This document shows, piece after piece, positions 9,040-16,441 of a DNA stretch of 64,000 bases; position 1 is the stretch's first letter; each line of letters begins with the position of its first letter. The translations under genes were made by a program, and so were the position numbers. The notes under the pieces were generated by a model. The model did not search any database. It saw only the letters and a list, made by a program, of their open reading frames with translations, and was not told the origin of the DNA. The stretch lies in contig NZ_CP119791.1 in the NCBI RefSeq assembly GCF_029338295.1, forward strand, positions 1,798,001 to 1,862,000, in the 5' to 3' direction. Origin of the DNA: Haladaptatus sp. QDMS2. Its GTDB lineage: Archaea > Halobacteriota > Halobacteria > Halobacteriales > Halococcaceae.

Positions 9040-9486
9040 ATGTCTCCCGCAGAACTCCTTGGCGCGGTGATGGTGCTGGTCGCGAGCGGTGTGCTCGGTA
9101 TCCTCGCCCACGAGTTCGCCCACGCGCTGGCGCTTCGGGCGTTCGGCATCGCGTTCAGAATCGACTGGCTCCCCGACGGCCGCGAAGAAGGGTTGTTAGG
9201 AATGATTTTCCTCGGAAAACTCGCCGCCGTCACGCCCACCAGGTTCCCGCACGCCGACGCCGCGCTCCGATTGCGCATCTCCTCGATGATGCCACTGGCA
9301 CTCCTCGTGCCGCTCGCGACGATTCCACTCGGCGTCGTTCCGGGGTCGCTGGTCGCTGACTCGCTTTTCGCCAAAGTGGCGCTCATCGGCTGGTGTGCAT
9401 GTGCGCTGCCGAGTCCGCAGGATTTCTCTGTGCTGTGGTACGCACCGCGTGTCGTGGCGAAGAAGCGGGCTGCACGGAAGAAGTAG
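9040..9486 (+). CDS. Membrane protein with HEFAH zinc-protease-like motif
   Basis: This 148-residue membrane protein has about three to four hydrophobic segments. The first carries HEFAH (residues 24-28), the zinc-binding HExxH form of site-2-protease-like (M50-type) enzymes. A second conserved-looking segment is LPSPQDFSVLWYAP (about 124-137), and the tail is basic. In M50 enzymes a second motif supplies the third zinc ligand, and the Asp of SPQDF could do so. The small size suggests a minimal membrane protease or a non-catalytic relative. Substrate and role are unknown. Confidence 0.7.
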   Translation: MSPAELLGAVMVLVASGVLGILAHEFAHALALRAFGIAFRIDWLPDGREEGLLGMIFLGKLAAVTPTRFPHADAALRLRISSMMPLALLVPLATIPLGVVPGSLVADSLFAKVALIGWCACALPSPQDFSVLWYAPRVVAKKRAARKK

Positions 9487-9494
9487 CCGGTCGA

Positions 9495-9635
9495 TTACGC
9501 GCCGAGGGCGAGGAAGGCGAGATACGGCAGTCCGAACAGGACCACCGTCATCACGACGAGCAGGATGCCGTAGCTGAGAAACGTGCCGAGTGCGGCCGTA
9601 AACGAGGCGTGGTCGAACTGCGCGGGAAGGTTCAT
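9495..9635 (-). CDS. Very small membrane protein (46 residues)
   Basis: The protein is 46 residues long. A short polar N-terminus (MNLPAQFDHASF) precedes one long hydrophobic stretch, which could form one or two membrane segments. The ATG at 9635 is supported by an AT-containing promoter-like stretch around 9660-9671. It is convergent with the HEFAH protein gene and downstream of the next gene on its own strand. I do not recognise the family. Confidence 0.6.
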   Translation of the reverse strand: MNLPAQFDHASFTAALGTFLSYGILLVVMTVVLFGLPYLAFLALGA

Positions 9636-9675
9636 ACGCGAGACGTTGCCCGGTCCCCTCTTGAGTCTTTTGCCG

Positions 9676-9876
9676 TCAGGTGCGGAGGATGTCGCCAATG
9701 CGACGAGCCGGACCGTTCAGGTCGGGATTCTTCTCGATGATTTTGAGCACCTCGTGGTCGGTGATGTCCGGGTAGGATTTTCCGATGGCCTCCTCGACGA
9801 AGTCACGTTCGAGGCGGAACTCAGACCCTTCGTACACGACGTCTATCCCATCTTTGTCGAACGAGAGAACCGTCAT
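9676..9876 (-). CDS. DUF5800-like small protein
   Basis: This 66-residue soluble protein contains YEGSEFRLER, KSYPDITDHEVLKIIEKNP and a C-terminal GDILRT, a pattern I associate with the haloarchaeal DUF5800 family. The ATG at 9876 is preceded by TTTTTACGG (9899-9907) at promoter distance. No function is known. Confidence 0.75.
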   Translation of the reverse strand: MTVLSFDKDGIDVVYEGSEFRLERDFVEEAIGKSYPDITDHEVLKIIEKNPDLNGPARRIGDILRT

Positions 9877-9978
9877 GCGGAGATGTTGCTCGCTCGCCCG
9901 TAAAAACCAACCGACCGCGTCAGCCACCCGTCAGACATTCGCGGAGGATTAATACGAACCGAGAGACGACATCACTAC

Positions 9979-10836
9979 GTGCCACTGCGTTCGGACCCCC
10001 TCGATAAACTCAGCATCCCAGACGGGACGACCGTTGAGGAACACGACCTCGTGACCGACGGCGACGTGCTCGTCGGCGCGCGCAGCACGGTCGAATTTGG
10101 GGTTCGCGGACGCAACGTCATCGCCGGTGAGGGCGTCACCTTCGGCGGCGACATCGAAGCGGAGGGCGACTGTCGCATCGACATGTGGTCCGACATCGCC
10201 GGAAACGTCCTCGTCGGCCAGGACGCCTATCTCGGCGAGCGCGTCCACATCGAGGGCCAACTCATGGTCTCCGGCGACCTCGACATCGGCGACGACGTGA
10301 ACATCGAAAACGGCTTCGAGGCAAACGGCTGGATCGTCATTCGCAATCCAGTCCCGACCATCGTCTTTCTCTTCATCTACCTCTCGCAACTACTCCGGCT
10401 CGGTGAAGAGGAAGCCGCAGAGGAGGTGCTCACCGAACTCGCAGACGGCGGCGAGCCAGAGGACGAACCAGTCGTCATCCCGCGCAACTCTCACGTCAGC
10501 GACGACGCCTGGCGAGTCTCGACGCCAGCGACCATCGGGGACGGCTGTCGGCTCCACGGGAACATTCGCGCGGATTCCATCGAAGTGGGCGACGACAACA
10601 ACATCTTCGGGAGTCTGCGGGCGCGCGGAGACATCACCATCGGCGAGGGAACGCGCATCCACGGCGACGTGACCACGCGGAAGGGAACTGTCTCCGTGAC
10701 CGAGGGAACGCGCGTCCTCGGCGACGTAGCCTGCGACGACCTGTTGCTCCACGAGGGCGCGGCGGTAGACGGGTCGATTCGGGCGCGCGGCGAGATTACA
10801 CAGGTTCGCGAGAAACAAGACCGCGACCTCGAATAG
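9979..10836 (+). CDS. Bactofilin-like polymer-forming protein
   Basis: This 285-residue protein starts at a GTG, with TATA-like GATTAATACG about 25 bases upstream. It is built of short six-residue-type beta repeats (GDVLVGARSTVEFGV, GNVLVGQDAYLGERVHIEG) that predict a right-handed beta-helix as in bactofilins. Two repeat blocks (about 25-120 and 185-280) flank a hydrophobic segment PTIVFLFIYLSQLL (about 126-140) that could touch or enter the membrane. A role in cell shape or surface organisation is inferred from the family, not shown here. Confidence 0.8.
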   Translation: MPLRSDPLDKLSIPDGTTVEEHDLVTDGDVLVGARSTVEFGVRGRNVIAGEGVTFGGDIEAEGDCRIDMWSDIAGNVLVGQDAYLGERVHIEGQLMVSGDLDIGDDVNIENGFEANGWIVIRNPVPTIVFLFIYLSQLLRLGEEEAAEEVLTELADGGEPEDEPVVIPRNSHVSDDAWRVSTPATIGDGCRLHGNIRADSIEVGDDNNIFGSLRARGDITIGEGTRIHGDVTTRKGTVSVTEGTRVLGDVACDDLLLHEGAAVDGSIRARGEITQVREKQDRDLE

Positions 10837-10875
10837 ACCGAAAGGCAATTTTGGGTAACCACGGTATGTGAGCAC

Positions 10876-12057
10876 ATGCTCTCTATCGCGCTCGCCGGGA
10901 AGCCAAACGCCGGCAAGTCTACCTTCTACAAAGCCGCGACCCTCGCCGAGGTTGACGTGGGCAACTACCCCTTCACGACCATCGACCCGAACCATGGCGT
11001 GAGTTACGTCCGAACGGAGTGTCCGTGTCTCACCCGCGAGGAACGCTGTAACAACGAGAACTGCCACGACGGCAAGCGGTACGTCCCCGTCGAACTGCTC
11101 GACGTAGCGGGCCTCGTCCCGGGGGCACACGAAGGCCGGGGCCTCGGCAACCAGTTCTTGGACGCACTCACGAACGCCGACGTGATTCTGAACGTCGTGG
11201 ACGCCTCCGGCGGGACGAACGCAGAGGGCGAACCCGTCGAAATCGGCGACCACGACCCCGTCGAGGACGTGACTTTCATTCAGGAGGAGATGGACCTCTG
11301 GCTCGCGGGCATCCTCAACCGGAACTGGGAGACGGTCACGCGCCAGTCGCGCTCGCCCGGATTCGACATGGACGACGCCCTGACCGAGATGCTCACGGGT
11401 GTCGGCGCGACAGAACACGACGTGACGACCATCCTGCGGAACATGGAGTACTCAGAGAACCCACAGAAGTGGACCGACGCGGACCGTGAACGGCTGGCCC
11501 GTGACCTCCGTGCTCGCACAAAGCCCATCGTCGTCGTCGGGAACAAAGCCGACATCGCGCCCCCCGAGAACATCGAACGCCTCCGCGAGGCAGCAGACCT
11601 GTTCGTTCCGGCCACAGCAGACGGCGAACTCGCGCTCCGACAGGGAGCCAAGGCCGGACTCGTCGCGTACGACCCCGGCGACCCGGACTTCGAAATCGTC
11701 GGCGACCTCTCGGGACCACAGGAGAAGGGCCTGGAGAAAATTCGCGAGGTGATGGCCGAGTACGGGGGAACAGGCGTCCAGCAGGCGCTCAATCTGGCCG
11801 TGTACGACCTGCTCGACCACATCACCGCCTATCCCGTCCAGAACGAGGGCAAGTGGACCGACGGCCAGGAGAACGTCCTCCCCGACGCCTTCCTTCTGCC
11901 TCGCGGTTCGACGCCCCACGACCTCGCGTACGCGGTCCACTCGGACATCGGCGACGCCTACCTGCACGCCGTGGACGCGAAGTCCAATCGCCGCATCGCA
12001 GAGAGCCACGAACTCGACGAGGGCGACGTCATCAAAATCGTCTCCGCGGCCAAATGA
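10876..12057 (+). CDS. ychF: YchF/Obg-family GTPase or ATPase
   Basis: This 393-residue P-loop protein is of the Obg/YchF type, associated with ribosomes and translation. Visible motifs are G1 GKPNAGKST (8-16), G3 DVAGLVPGAHEGRG near 76, G4 NKAD near 225 and a C-terminal TGS-like domain ending in LDEGDVIKIVSAAK. It carries a Cys-rich insert (CPCLTREERCNNENC, about 50-64) seen in archaeal members. The next gene starts inside its stop codon with a 4-base overlap, so translation is probably coupled. Confidence 0.93.
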   Translation: MLSIALAGKPNAGKSTFYKAATLAEVDVGNYPFTTIDPNHGVSYVRTECPCLTREERCNNENCHDGKRYVPVELLDVAGLVPGAHEGRGLGNQFLDALTNADVILNVVDASGGTNAEGEPVEIGDHDPVEDVTFIQEEMDLWLAGILNRNWETVTRQSRSPGFDMDDALTEMLTGVGATEHDVTTILRNMEYSENPQKWTDADRERLARDLRARTKPIVVVGNKADIAPPENIERLREAADLFVPATADGELALRQGAKAGLVAYDPGDPDFEIVGDLSGPQEKGLEKIREVMAEYGGTGVQQALNLAVYDLLDHITAYPVQNEGKWTDGQENVLPDAFLLPRGSTPHDLAYAVHSDIGDAYLHAVDAKSNRRIAESHELDEGDVIKIVSAAK

Positions 12058-12449
12058 GCGAAACCGCGTGGCTGCCCATCGACGAGGTCAGGCCGAGCCA
12101 ACTCTACCTGTCGAGTGAGAAACTGACCGCCGTCATGGGATGGTTCGACTTCGACGGGCCGACGTACGGGCCGCTTCCCGTGTTCGAACACGAAGGCGAG
12201 ACGTACCTCGCGGACGGCCACACTCGCGCCTTCGTCGCCCACCTCGCCGGGTGTATGAAGGTGCCCGTCTCCTACGACCCAACCCTCCGGTCGAGCGACG
12301 ACTTTCCAGTGTACCTCGAATGCATCGACTGGTGCGAACAGGAAGGAGTCGAAACGATTGCAGACCTCACGGGCCGCGTCCTCTCGCCCGAAGCCTACGA
12401 CGTGGAGTGGATAGACCGCTGTCACCAGGTGGCAGAACGACTCGACTGA
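12054..12449 (+). CDS. ParB-like domain protein
   Basis: This 131-residue protein overlaps ychF by 4 bases. Its core, PLPVFEHEGETYLADGHTRA, matches the ParB/Srx-like fold signature (aDGHtR), in which Gly-His-Thr-Arg form the nucleotide-binding loop. The C-terminal half is acidic and helical with a CIDWCEQEG segment. Stand-alone short ParB-like proteins have varied or unknown roles. Coupling to YchF hints at a translation or RNA link rather than chromosome partitioning, which is inference. Confidence 0.7.
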   Translation: MSETAWLPIDEVRPSQLYLSSEKLTAVMGWFDFDGPTYGPLPVFEHEGETYLADGHTRAFVAHLAGCMKVPVSYDPTLRSSDDFPVYLECIDWCEQEGVETIADLTGRVLSPEAYDVEWIDRCHQVAERLD

Positions 12450-12453
12450 CGAA

Positions 12454-13389
12454 TCAGGCGACCCGTCTGAGAATCTCGTCTGCGAGGACGACCTCGGTTC
12501 CTGCAAGCCCAACCGAACAAAACACGGTGAGGTCATCCTCTCGCGCCCGCCCAGCGTGGTCGCCCCCGACGACGGTGGAGAGTTCGACCAGCTCGGCCCG
12601 ACGGTCGCCCTCGATGAAGAACGGCTGTTTGTACTCCGCGTAGCCCTTCACCTGCGCCAGCGAATCAGTGACCACCGTATTGGCCCGCTTGACCGTCTCC
12701 ATCGGGAGTTCGTGTGCGCCGACGTACTTTGGCCCGAGCGTGGTGACGTGCGCGCCGGGCGCGAGCCACCGGTGTTCGAACACCGGATTCCGACTCGTCG
12801 TCGCGCAGATGACGATGTCTGCCTCCTCGACGGCGGCTTTCGCACTCGCTGCGGCGACGACAGTCCCGCCCAGTTCGTCGTCGAGGTCCCGGACGGCCGC
12901 GTCGCGGTGGTCGGCTTTCGGGGAGTAAACTCGTATCTCATCGAGATTCCGCACGCTCGCGGCCGCCCGCGTCTGCATCCGTGCGTGTGACCCGGACCCG
13001 ATGACGGCCATCGTTCGCACGTCCGGTTTCGCGAGATACTCGACGGCCACGCCGCCGATGCCGCCCGTGCGCAGGAGGCCAACCTGGTCGCCGAGCGCGA
13101 TGCCCTTGAACGCGCCCGTTTCGCTGTCGAAGACGGCGACGAGTTGCGTGTGGTCTGGCGAATCGTCCTTGAACGTCTCGTAGACGCGGAAGCCGAGGGC
13201 CTGCACCTCGCCAGTCGCGGCCCCGGCGGTGAACACGAGCGACCCCTTCTCCACATCGACGCTGAACCGGGGCGGGGAGACGAGATTTCCGAAGGCGTGT
13301 TCGCGGATGGCGAGTTCCATCGTAGCGACGACGTCCGGCACATCGATGGCCGCGAGCACGTCGTCGTCAGAGAGGACGGGGAATGTCAT
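12454..13389 (-). CDS. Ornithine cyclodeaminase / mu-crystallin family enzyme
   Basis: This 311-residue NAD(P)-dependent enzyme has a substrate-binding N-terminus and a Rossmann segment MAVIGSGSHARMQTRA (about 125-140), followed by the family sequence AADIVICATTSRNPVF. Members include ornithine cyclodeaminase, alanine dehydrogenase (archaeal type) and ketimine reductases; I cannot tell which this is. The ATG at 13389 overlaps the stop of the upstream RidA gene by 4 bases. RidA proteins hydrolyse reactive imines and enamines, so the pair may act together on imine chemistry. Confidence 0.85.
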   Translation of the reverse strand: MTFPVLSDDDVLAAIDVPDVVATMELAIREHAFGNLVSPPRFSVDVEKGSLVFTAGAATGEVQALGFRVYETFKDDSPDHTQLVAVFDSETGAFKGIALGDQVGLLRTGGIGGVAVEYLAKPDVRTMAVIGSGSHARMQTRAAASVRNLDEIRVYSPKADHRDAAVRDLDDELGGTVVAAASAKAAVEEADIVICATTSRNPVFEHRWLAPGAHVTTLGPKYVGAHELPMETVKRANTVVTDSLAQVKGYAEYKQPFFIEGDRRAELVELSTVVGGDHAGRAREDDLTVFCSVGLAGTEVVLADEILRRVA

Positions 13390-13844
13390 TCTGCGACCTC
13401 CGGCAACTCGACGGTTTCCACGTCCCATCCATCTTCGGGAATCGTTGCCTCGATTTGCAGTTCGACGAGGGCACCCGGGAGAGCAAGGTTTGACATCCCA
13501 ACCATCGTACTCGCCGGAAAGTGGGGGAGTGAGAAGAACTCGTGTCGAACTTCGTGAATGGCAGTTCTGGAGGCTGGTGTCAACGCATCATCACGGACGT
13601 AAAATGTTGTGTGCGTAATGTCATCCAGCGTTGCGTCGAGAATATCGTCAAAGACCATTTGAACGAACCCCAACAGCGTTCGAACCTGTTCTGGAGCAGT
13701 ATCGTCTTCGGGCCACGCCAACCCGGAGAGAGTGACCTCTCGGTATGTTTCGTGGTGGGTGACGACCCCGAGCGACGAGGCTGTCGTGTCGATAATTTCT
13801 GAGTCCATATCACTCTCCTCTGGAGCGATGACTGTCTTTTTCAT
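13386..13844 (-). CDS. RidA/YjgF-like enamine-imine deaminase family protein
   Basis: This 152-residue protein has a typical RidA core: FVQMVFDDILDATLDDITHTTFYV, followed near the C-terminus by LPHFPASTMVGMSNLALPGALVELQIEAT. The usual Arg of RidA (R105 in bacterial proteins) appears replaced around SNLALPG, so deaminase activity is uncertain. The ATG at 13844 has TTTTCA 23-28 bases upstream; a second ATG lies at 13808. It is coupled to the downstream cyclodeaminase-type gene by a 4-base overlap. Confidence 0.8.
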   Translation of the reverse strand: MKKTVIAPEESDMDSEIIDTTASSLGVVTHHETYREVTLSGLAWPEDDTAPEQVRTLLGFVQMVFDDILDATLDDITHTTFYVRDDALTPASRTAIHEVRHEFFSLPHFPASTMVGMSNLALPGALVELQIEATIPEDGWDVETVELPEVAE

Positions 13845-13876
13845 ACAGGAAAAACGGTTGGCTGGCTGAAAACTGT

Positions 13877-14728
13877 TCACCCGAGGGGGCGGAACCAGAC
13901 GGCGACGAGCAACAGCGCGAGGAAGACGTAGGAGCCACGAATCAAGAGCATCGTCGCGAGTTTTGGGGTTGCGTGTCTGGCGATAAGTGCGACGACGCCG
14001 AACCCGGCGACGGCGAGCGTAGCACTCAACGGGAACACGCCGAACAGCGAGAACGCGAGAACCGCACCGAGACCGAGCGCCATGAGGGCGTAGGCGACGC
14101 GGCGAGACCGTTCTTTGCCGAGGACGACCACGGCACTTCGCTTCGAGATGGAGCGGTCGTAATCGTAGTCTTTCGCGTCGTCGATGATTTTGATTCCCGA
14201 GAGGATGACGAGGAAGACGACTGCGAAGGCGACGACTGGGAGGGTAAGCGTCTGAGTCTGGACGTAGTAGCCCCCAAGGAGCGCGAAGGAGATGCCGAGC
14301 GGATAGCCCATCGTCGCGGTGACGGGATGCATGTCGAGTTGGGGGGCGTGGAGGAAGCCGATGAGCCACCCCGGAAGGGTAAGCAGCGCAGCCCAGAAAT
14401 CGACGGTCAGGCCGATGATGATGAGGCAGGCGAAAAAACCGATAGAGGAGAGCGCGAGCGCGAGTTTCGCGCCGGGTGCGGAGAGGGGATGGTCGTCGTC
14501 CTCACCACGGACGTAGAAGTCCACGTAGCCGTCCTTGACGTGGGCGGTGTAGAGCGCGAAGAACGCCGCGAGCATGTGGAGTCCCGCCAGCGTCGGGTCG
14601 AGGTCGATGGCGAGGACGGCCCCGAACCACGACGCCGCGATGGGCGGCAGCATGAACACGGGGTGAATCTGGGAGGCGAGGGCGCGGGTCGCCGCGGCCA
14701 GACCGGTTCCGTGGCGGGCAACGTGCAT
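13877..14728 (-). CDS. UbiA-family prenyltransferase
   Basis: This 283-residue integral membrane protein has about eight to nine hydrophobic segments. Two Asp-rich motifs match the UbiA superfamily: DGYVDFYVRGEDDDHP near 65-80 and DDAKDYDYDRSISKRS near 180-195. These bind the prenyl diphosphate through magnesium. In archaea such enzymes make quinones, haem side chains or ether lipids; the specific product cannot be read from the sequence. It lies 32 bases upstream of the RidA gene on the same strand. Confidence 0.88.
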   Translation of the reverse strand: MHVARHGTGLAAATRALASQIHPVFMLPPIAASWFGAVLAIDLDPTLAGLHMLAAFFALYTAHVKDGYVDFYVRGEDDDHPLSAPGAKLALALSSIGFFACLIIIGLTVDFWAALLTLPGWLIGFLHAPQLDMHPVTATMGYPLGISFALLGGYYVQTQTLTLPVVAFAVVFLVILSGIKIIDDAKDYDYDRSISKRSAVVVLGKERSRRVAYALMALGLGAVLAFSLFGVFPLSATLAVAGFGVVALIARHATPKLATMLLIRGSYVFLALLLVAVWFRPLG

Positions 14729-14790
14729 GCCTGTAGCATGGACGTGTTGGCTGATAAACGTGTGTGCGAAAACAGCAGGCGGGAGACCGG

Positions 14791-15912
14791 TCAGCGAACT
14801 GCCGTAACGGCGTCGCCCATGATGGAGAGGGCGGTTTTGAGGTCCTCGATGCCCGTCGCGTAGGAGATGCGGGCGTAGCCCTTTCCGTGTTCGCCGAACG
14901 CCTCGCCGGGCACAAGGATGACGCCGTGGTCGATGACTTCGTCGACGAAGCCGTCGGGGACTTTCGGCATGGCGTAGAACGCGCCGCGTGGACGCGGGGT
15001 TTCGAGGCCGATGTCCTCCAGCCCGTCTACTACCACGTCACGGCGCTCCTCGAATGCGGCGACCATCTCTCCGACGCAGTCCTGTGGCCCCGAGAGGGCG
15101 GCCTCCGCTGCGTACTGCGAGGGCGCAGACGCACAGGCCTGCGCGTACTGGTGGACGCGAAGCATACGTTCGATTCGGCGGGTGCTGCCCGTGACCCACC
15201 CGAGTCGCCATCCAGTCATCGAGTAGGATTTCGAGCAGGCGTTCACGACGACGACGTTGTCCGACTCGGCGAATTCGAGTGGCGAGTAGTGTGCGCCGTC
15301 GAAGACGATGTGTTCGTACACCTCGTCTGAGATGCAGACCACGTCGTGTTCGTCCGCGATGCGGGCGAACTCCTGGATGTCTTCTTTCGATTGGACTGCC
15401 CCTGTCGGATTCGCTGGGCTGTTGATGACGAACGCGGCAGTGTCCTCGGTAATCGCTGCCTCGACTGCGGCGGGGTCCATCGTGAGGTCCTCGCGGAGGC
15501 CGACGGGTCGGGGAATCCCGCCCGCGATGTGGGTGAGCGCGTCGTAGGAGACGAATCCGGGATCGGGGTAAATGACTTCCTGGCCCTGGTCTACGTGCGC
15601 CTGGAAGGCGAGGTGGAGCGCCTCGCTGCCGCCAGCCGTGGCGATGACGTTCTCCGGGTCCACGGTGACGCCGTTGTCGCGTTCGTGCTTGACGGAAATA
15701 GCCTGACGGAGCGGGAGAATTCCCTTGTTCGGCGTGTAGGCGTCAACGGCCCCGTCTGCGATGGCCTGCTGGGCCGCTTCGCGAACGTGTGCTGGCGTGG
15801 GAAAATCCGGTTGCCCTATGCCGAGATTGATGGCGTCGGGGCCGGCCGCCTCGAACACCTTCCTGATACCGCTAATCGAGACCCGTTCGACTCGTCGCGC
15901 AAATTCAGTCAT
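14791..15912 (-). CDS. PLP-dependent aminotransferase class I/II
   Basis: This 373-residue fold-type I aminotransferase has GIGQPDFPTP near the N-terminus, the cofactor-binding region NSPANPTGA and the Schiff-base Lys within NACSKSYSMTGWRLGW (near 230). It resembles aspartate or aromatic aminotransferases of archaea. The substrate is not certain. It is a single gene with its own upstream gap. Confidence 0.92.
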   Translation of the reverse strand: MTEFARRVERVSISGIRKVFEAAGPDAINLGIGQPDFPTPAHVREAAQQAIADGAVDAYTPNKGILPLRQAISVKHERDNGVTVDPENVIATAGGSEALHLAFQAHVDQGQEVIYPDPGFVSYDALTHIAGGIPRPVGLREDLTMDPAAVEAAITEDTAAFVINSPANPTGAVQSKEDIQEFARIADEHDVVCISDEVYEHIVFDGAHYSPLEFAESDNVVVVNACSKSYSMTGWRLGWVTGSTRRIERMLRVHQYAQACASAPSQYAAEAALSGPQDCVGEMVAAFEERRDVVVDGLEDIGLETPRPRGAFYAMPKVPDGFVDEVIDHGVILVPGEAFGEHGKGYARISYATGIEDLKTALSIMGDAVTAVR

Positions 15913-16002
15913 ACGAAAACTCAGGTACGGGAGAGAATAACTCTGATGAGTGGTGTGTTGACACAGGCCTCGCGGCCTTCTTTTACGAATCTCGCGTTGC
16001 GA

Positions 16003-16152
16003 TCAGTTCTCGAACTCTTCGCGAAGTTCATCGATGCGCAATTCCAGCACTGACAGCGCGGCGTCCGCGTCGGTGTAGCCACGTTCGTACTCGTTGTAGA
16101 CGCTCTTCGATTTCCGCAAGAATTCGGAGACTGCGTCTTCTAAATCGCTCAT
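16003..16152 (-). CDS. 49-residue acidic small protein
   Basis: This short gene encodes MSDLEDAVSEFLRKSKSVY at its start and ELRIDELREEFEN at its end, predicted as two amphipathic helices or a short coiled coil. A TATA-like CGTATTTCA (16173-16181) lies 21-29 bases upstream of the ATG, and codon use matches the neighbours. It sits between the aminotransferase gene and the hairpin region. I do not recognise the family. Confidence 0.6.
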   Translation of the reverse strand: MSDLEDAVSEFLRKSKSVYNEYERGYTDADAALSVLELRIDELREEFEN

Positions 16153-16437
16153 AGAAATCCCTAGGACACGGACGTATTTCAAACTGTCAGAATGAACGCG
16201 CGGGAGACGGATTCGAACCCCGCCATGACACCGTCACAGACGAACCCTACCTGAAAGCGGCGCGGTTGCGTCGCGGAAGTGATTGCAGTATCAAAGCAGG
16301 CCTTGCGGTTTGCGGTGCAGGGCGGTAGCGGTGCGGCGACCGCCAGTGTAGCATCCGAACGCGCCGGTGGCGCGTTCGGCCTTTTTCATGAACGTTTTTG
16401 CAAGCGGGGTCGCTTCGCGACCCCGCAGCAAAAAGGT
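16153..16437. other. Structured gene-free stretch with hairpins and tRNA-arm-like piece
   Basis: About 285 bases lack a convincing gene. They hold the promoter of the 49-residue gene (16173-16181), a tRNA-T-arm-like sequence (16201-16224, containing TTCGAA), a GC stem ggcggt/accgcc (16321-16344) and two strong hairpins listed separately. A 64-codon open frame on the reverse strand from 16441 is Arg/Pro-rich and looks spurious. The region could encode a structured RNA or be a repeat remnant. Confidence 0.5.
16355..16386 (+). terminator. Hairpin followed by T-run
   Basis: A perfect 11-base-pair stem (16355-16365 with 16369-16379) and a 3-base loop are followed by CCTTTTT. On the forward strand this has the form of an intrinsic terminator, but no forward-strand gene precedes it. 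It might end a non-coding transcript from the 16.2-kb region. Confidence 0.45.
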
Positions 16438-16441
16438 TCAT
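16388..16441. repeat. Long imperfect inverted repeat at the end of the PAC2 gene
   Basis: Two arms of about 25 bases (ATGAACGTTTTTGC... and its near complement) surround a perfect 8-base-pair core ggggtcgc/gcgacccc with a 3-base loop. It overlaps the last codon of the PAC2 gene. It may act as a two-way terminator or be a mobile repeat; the sequence alone does not decide. Confidence 0.6.

Noticed and set aside
13973-14863. Forward-strand 296-residue frame rich in Glu/Arg/Asp
   Set aside because: It is antisense to the UbiA prenyltransferase, whose membrane segments and Asp motifs are clear on the other strand.
16201-16224. A tRNA gene
   Set aside because: Only a T-arm-like sequence is present. 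I could not pair a 5' acceptor strand or find D and anticodon arms at the right distance.
16247-16441. Reverse-strand 64-residue frame starting at 16441
   Set aside because: It is Arg/Pro/His-rich, runs through both hairpins and lacks a promoter; more likely structured non-coding sequence.
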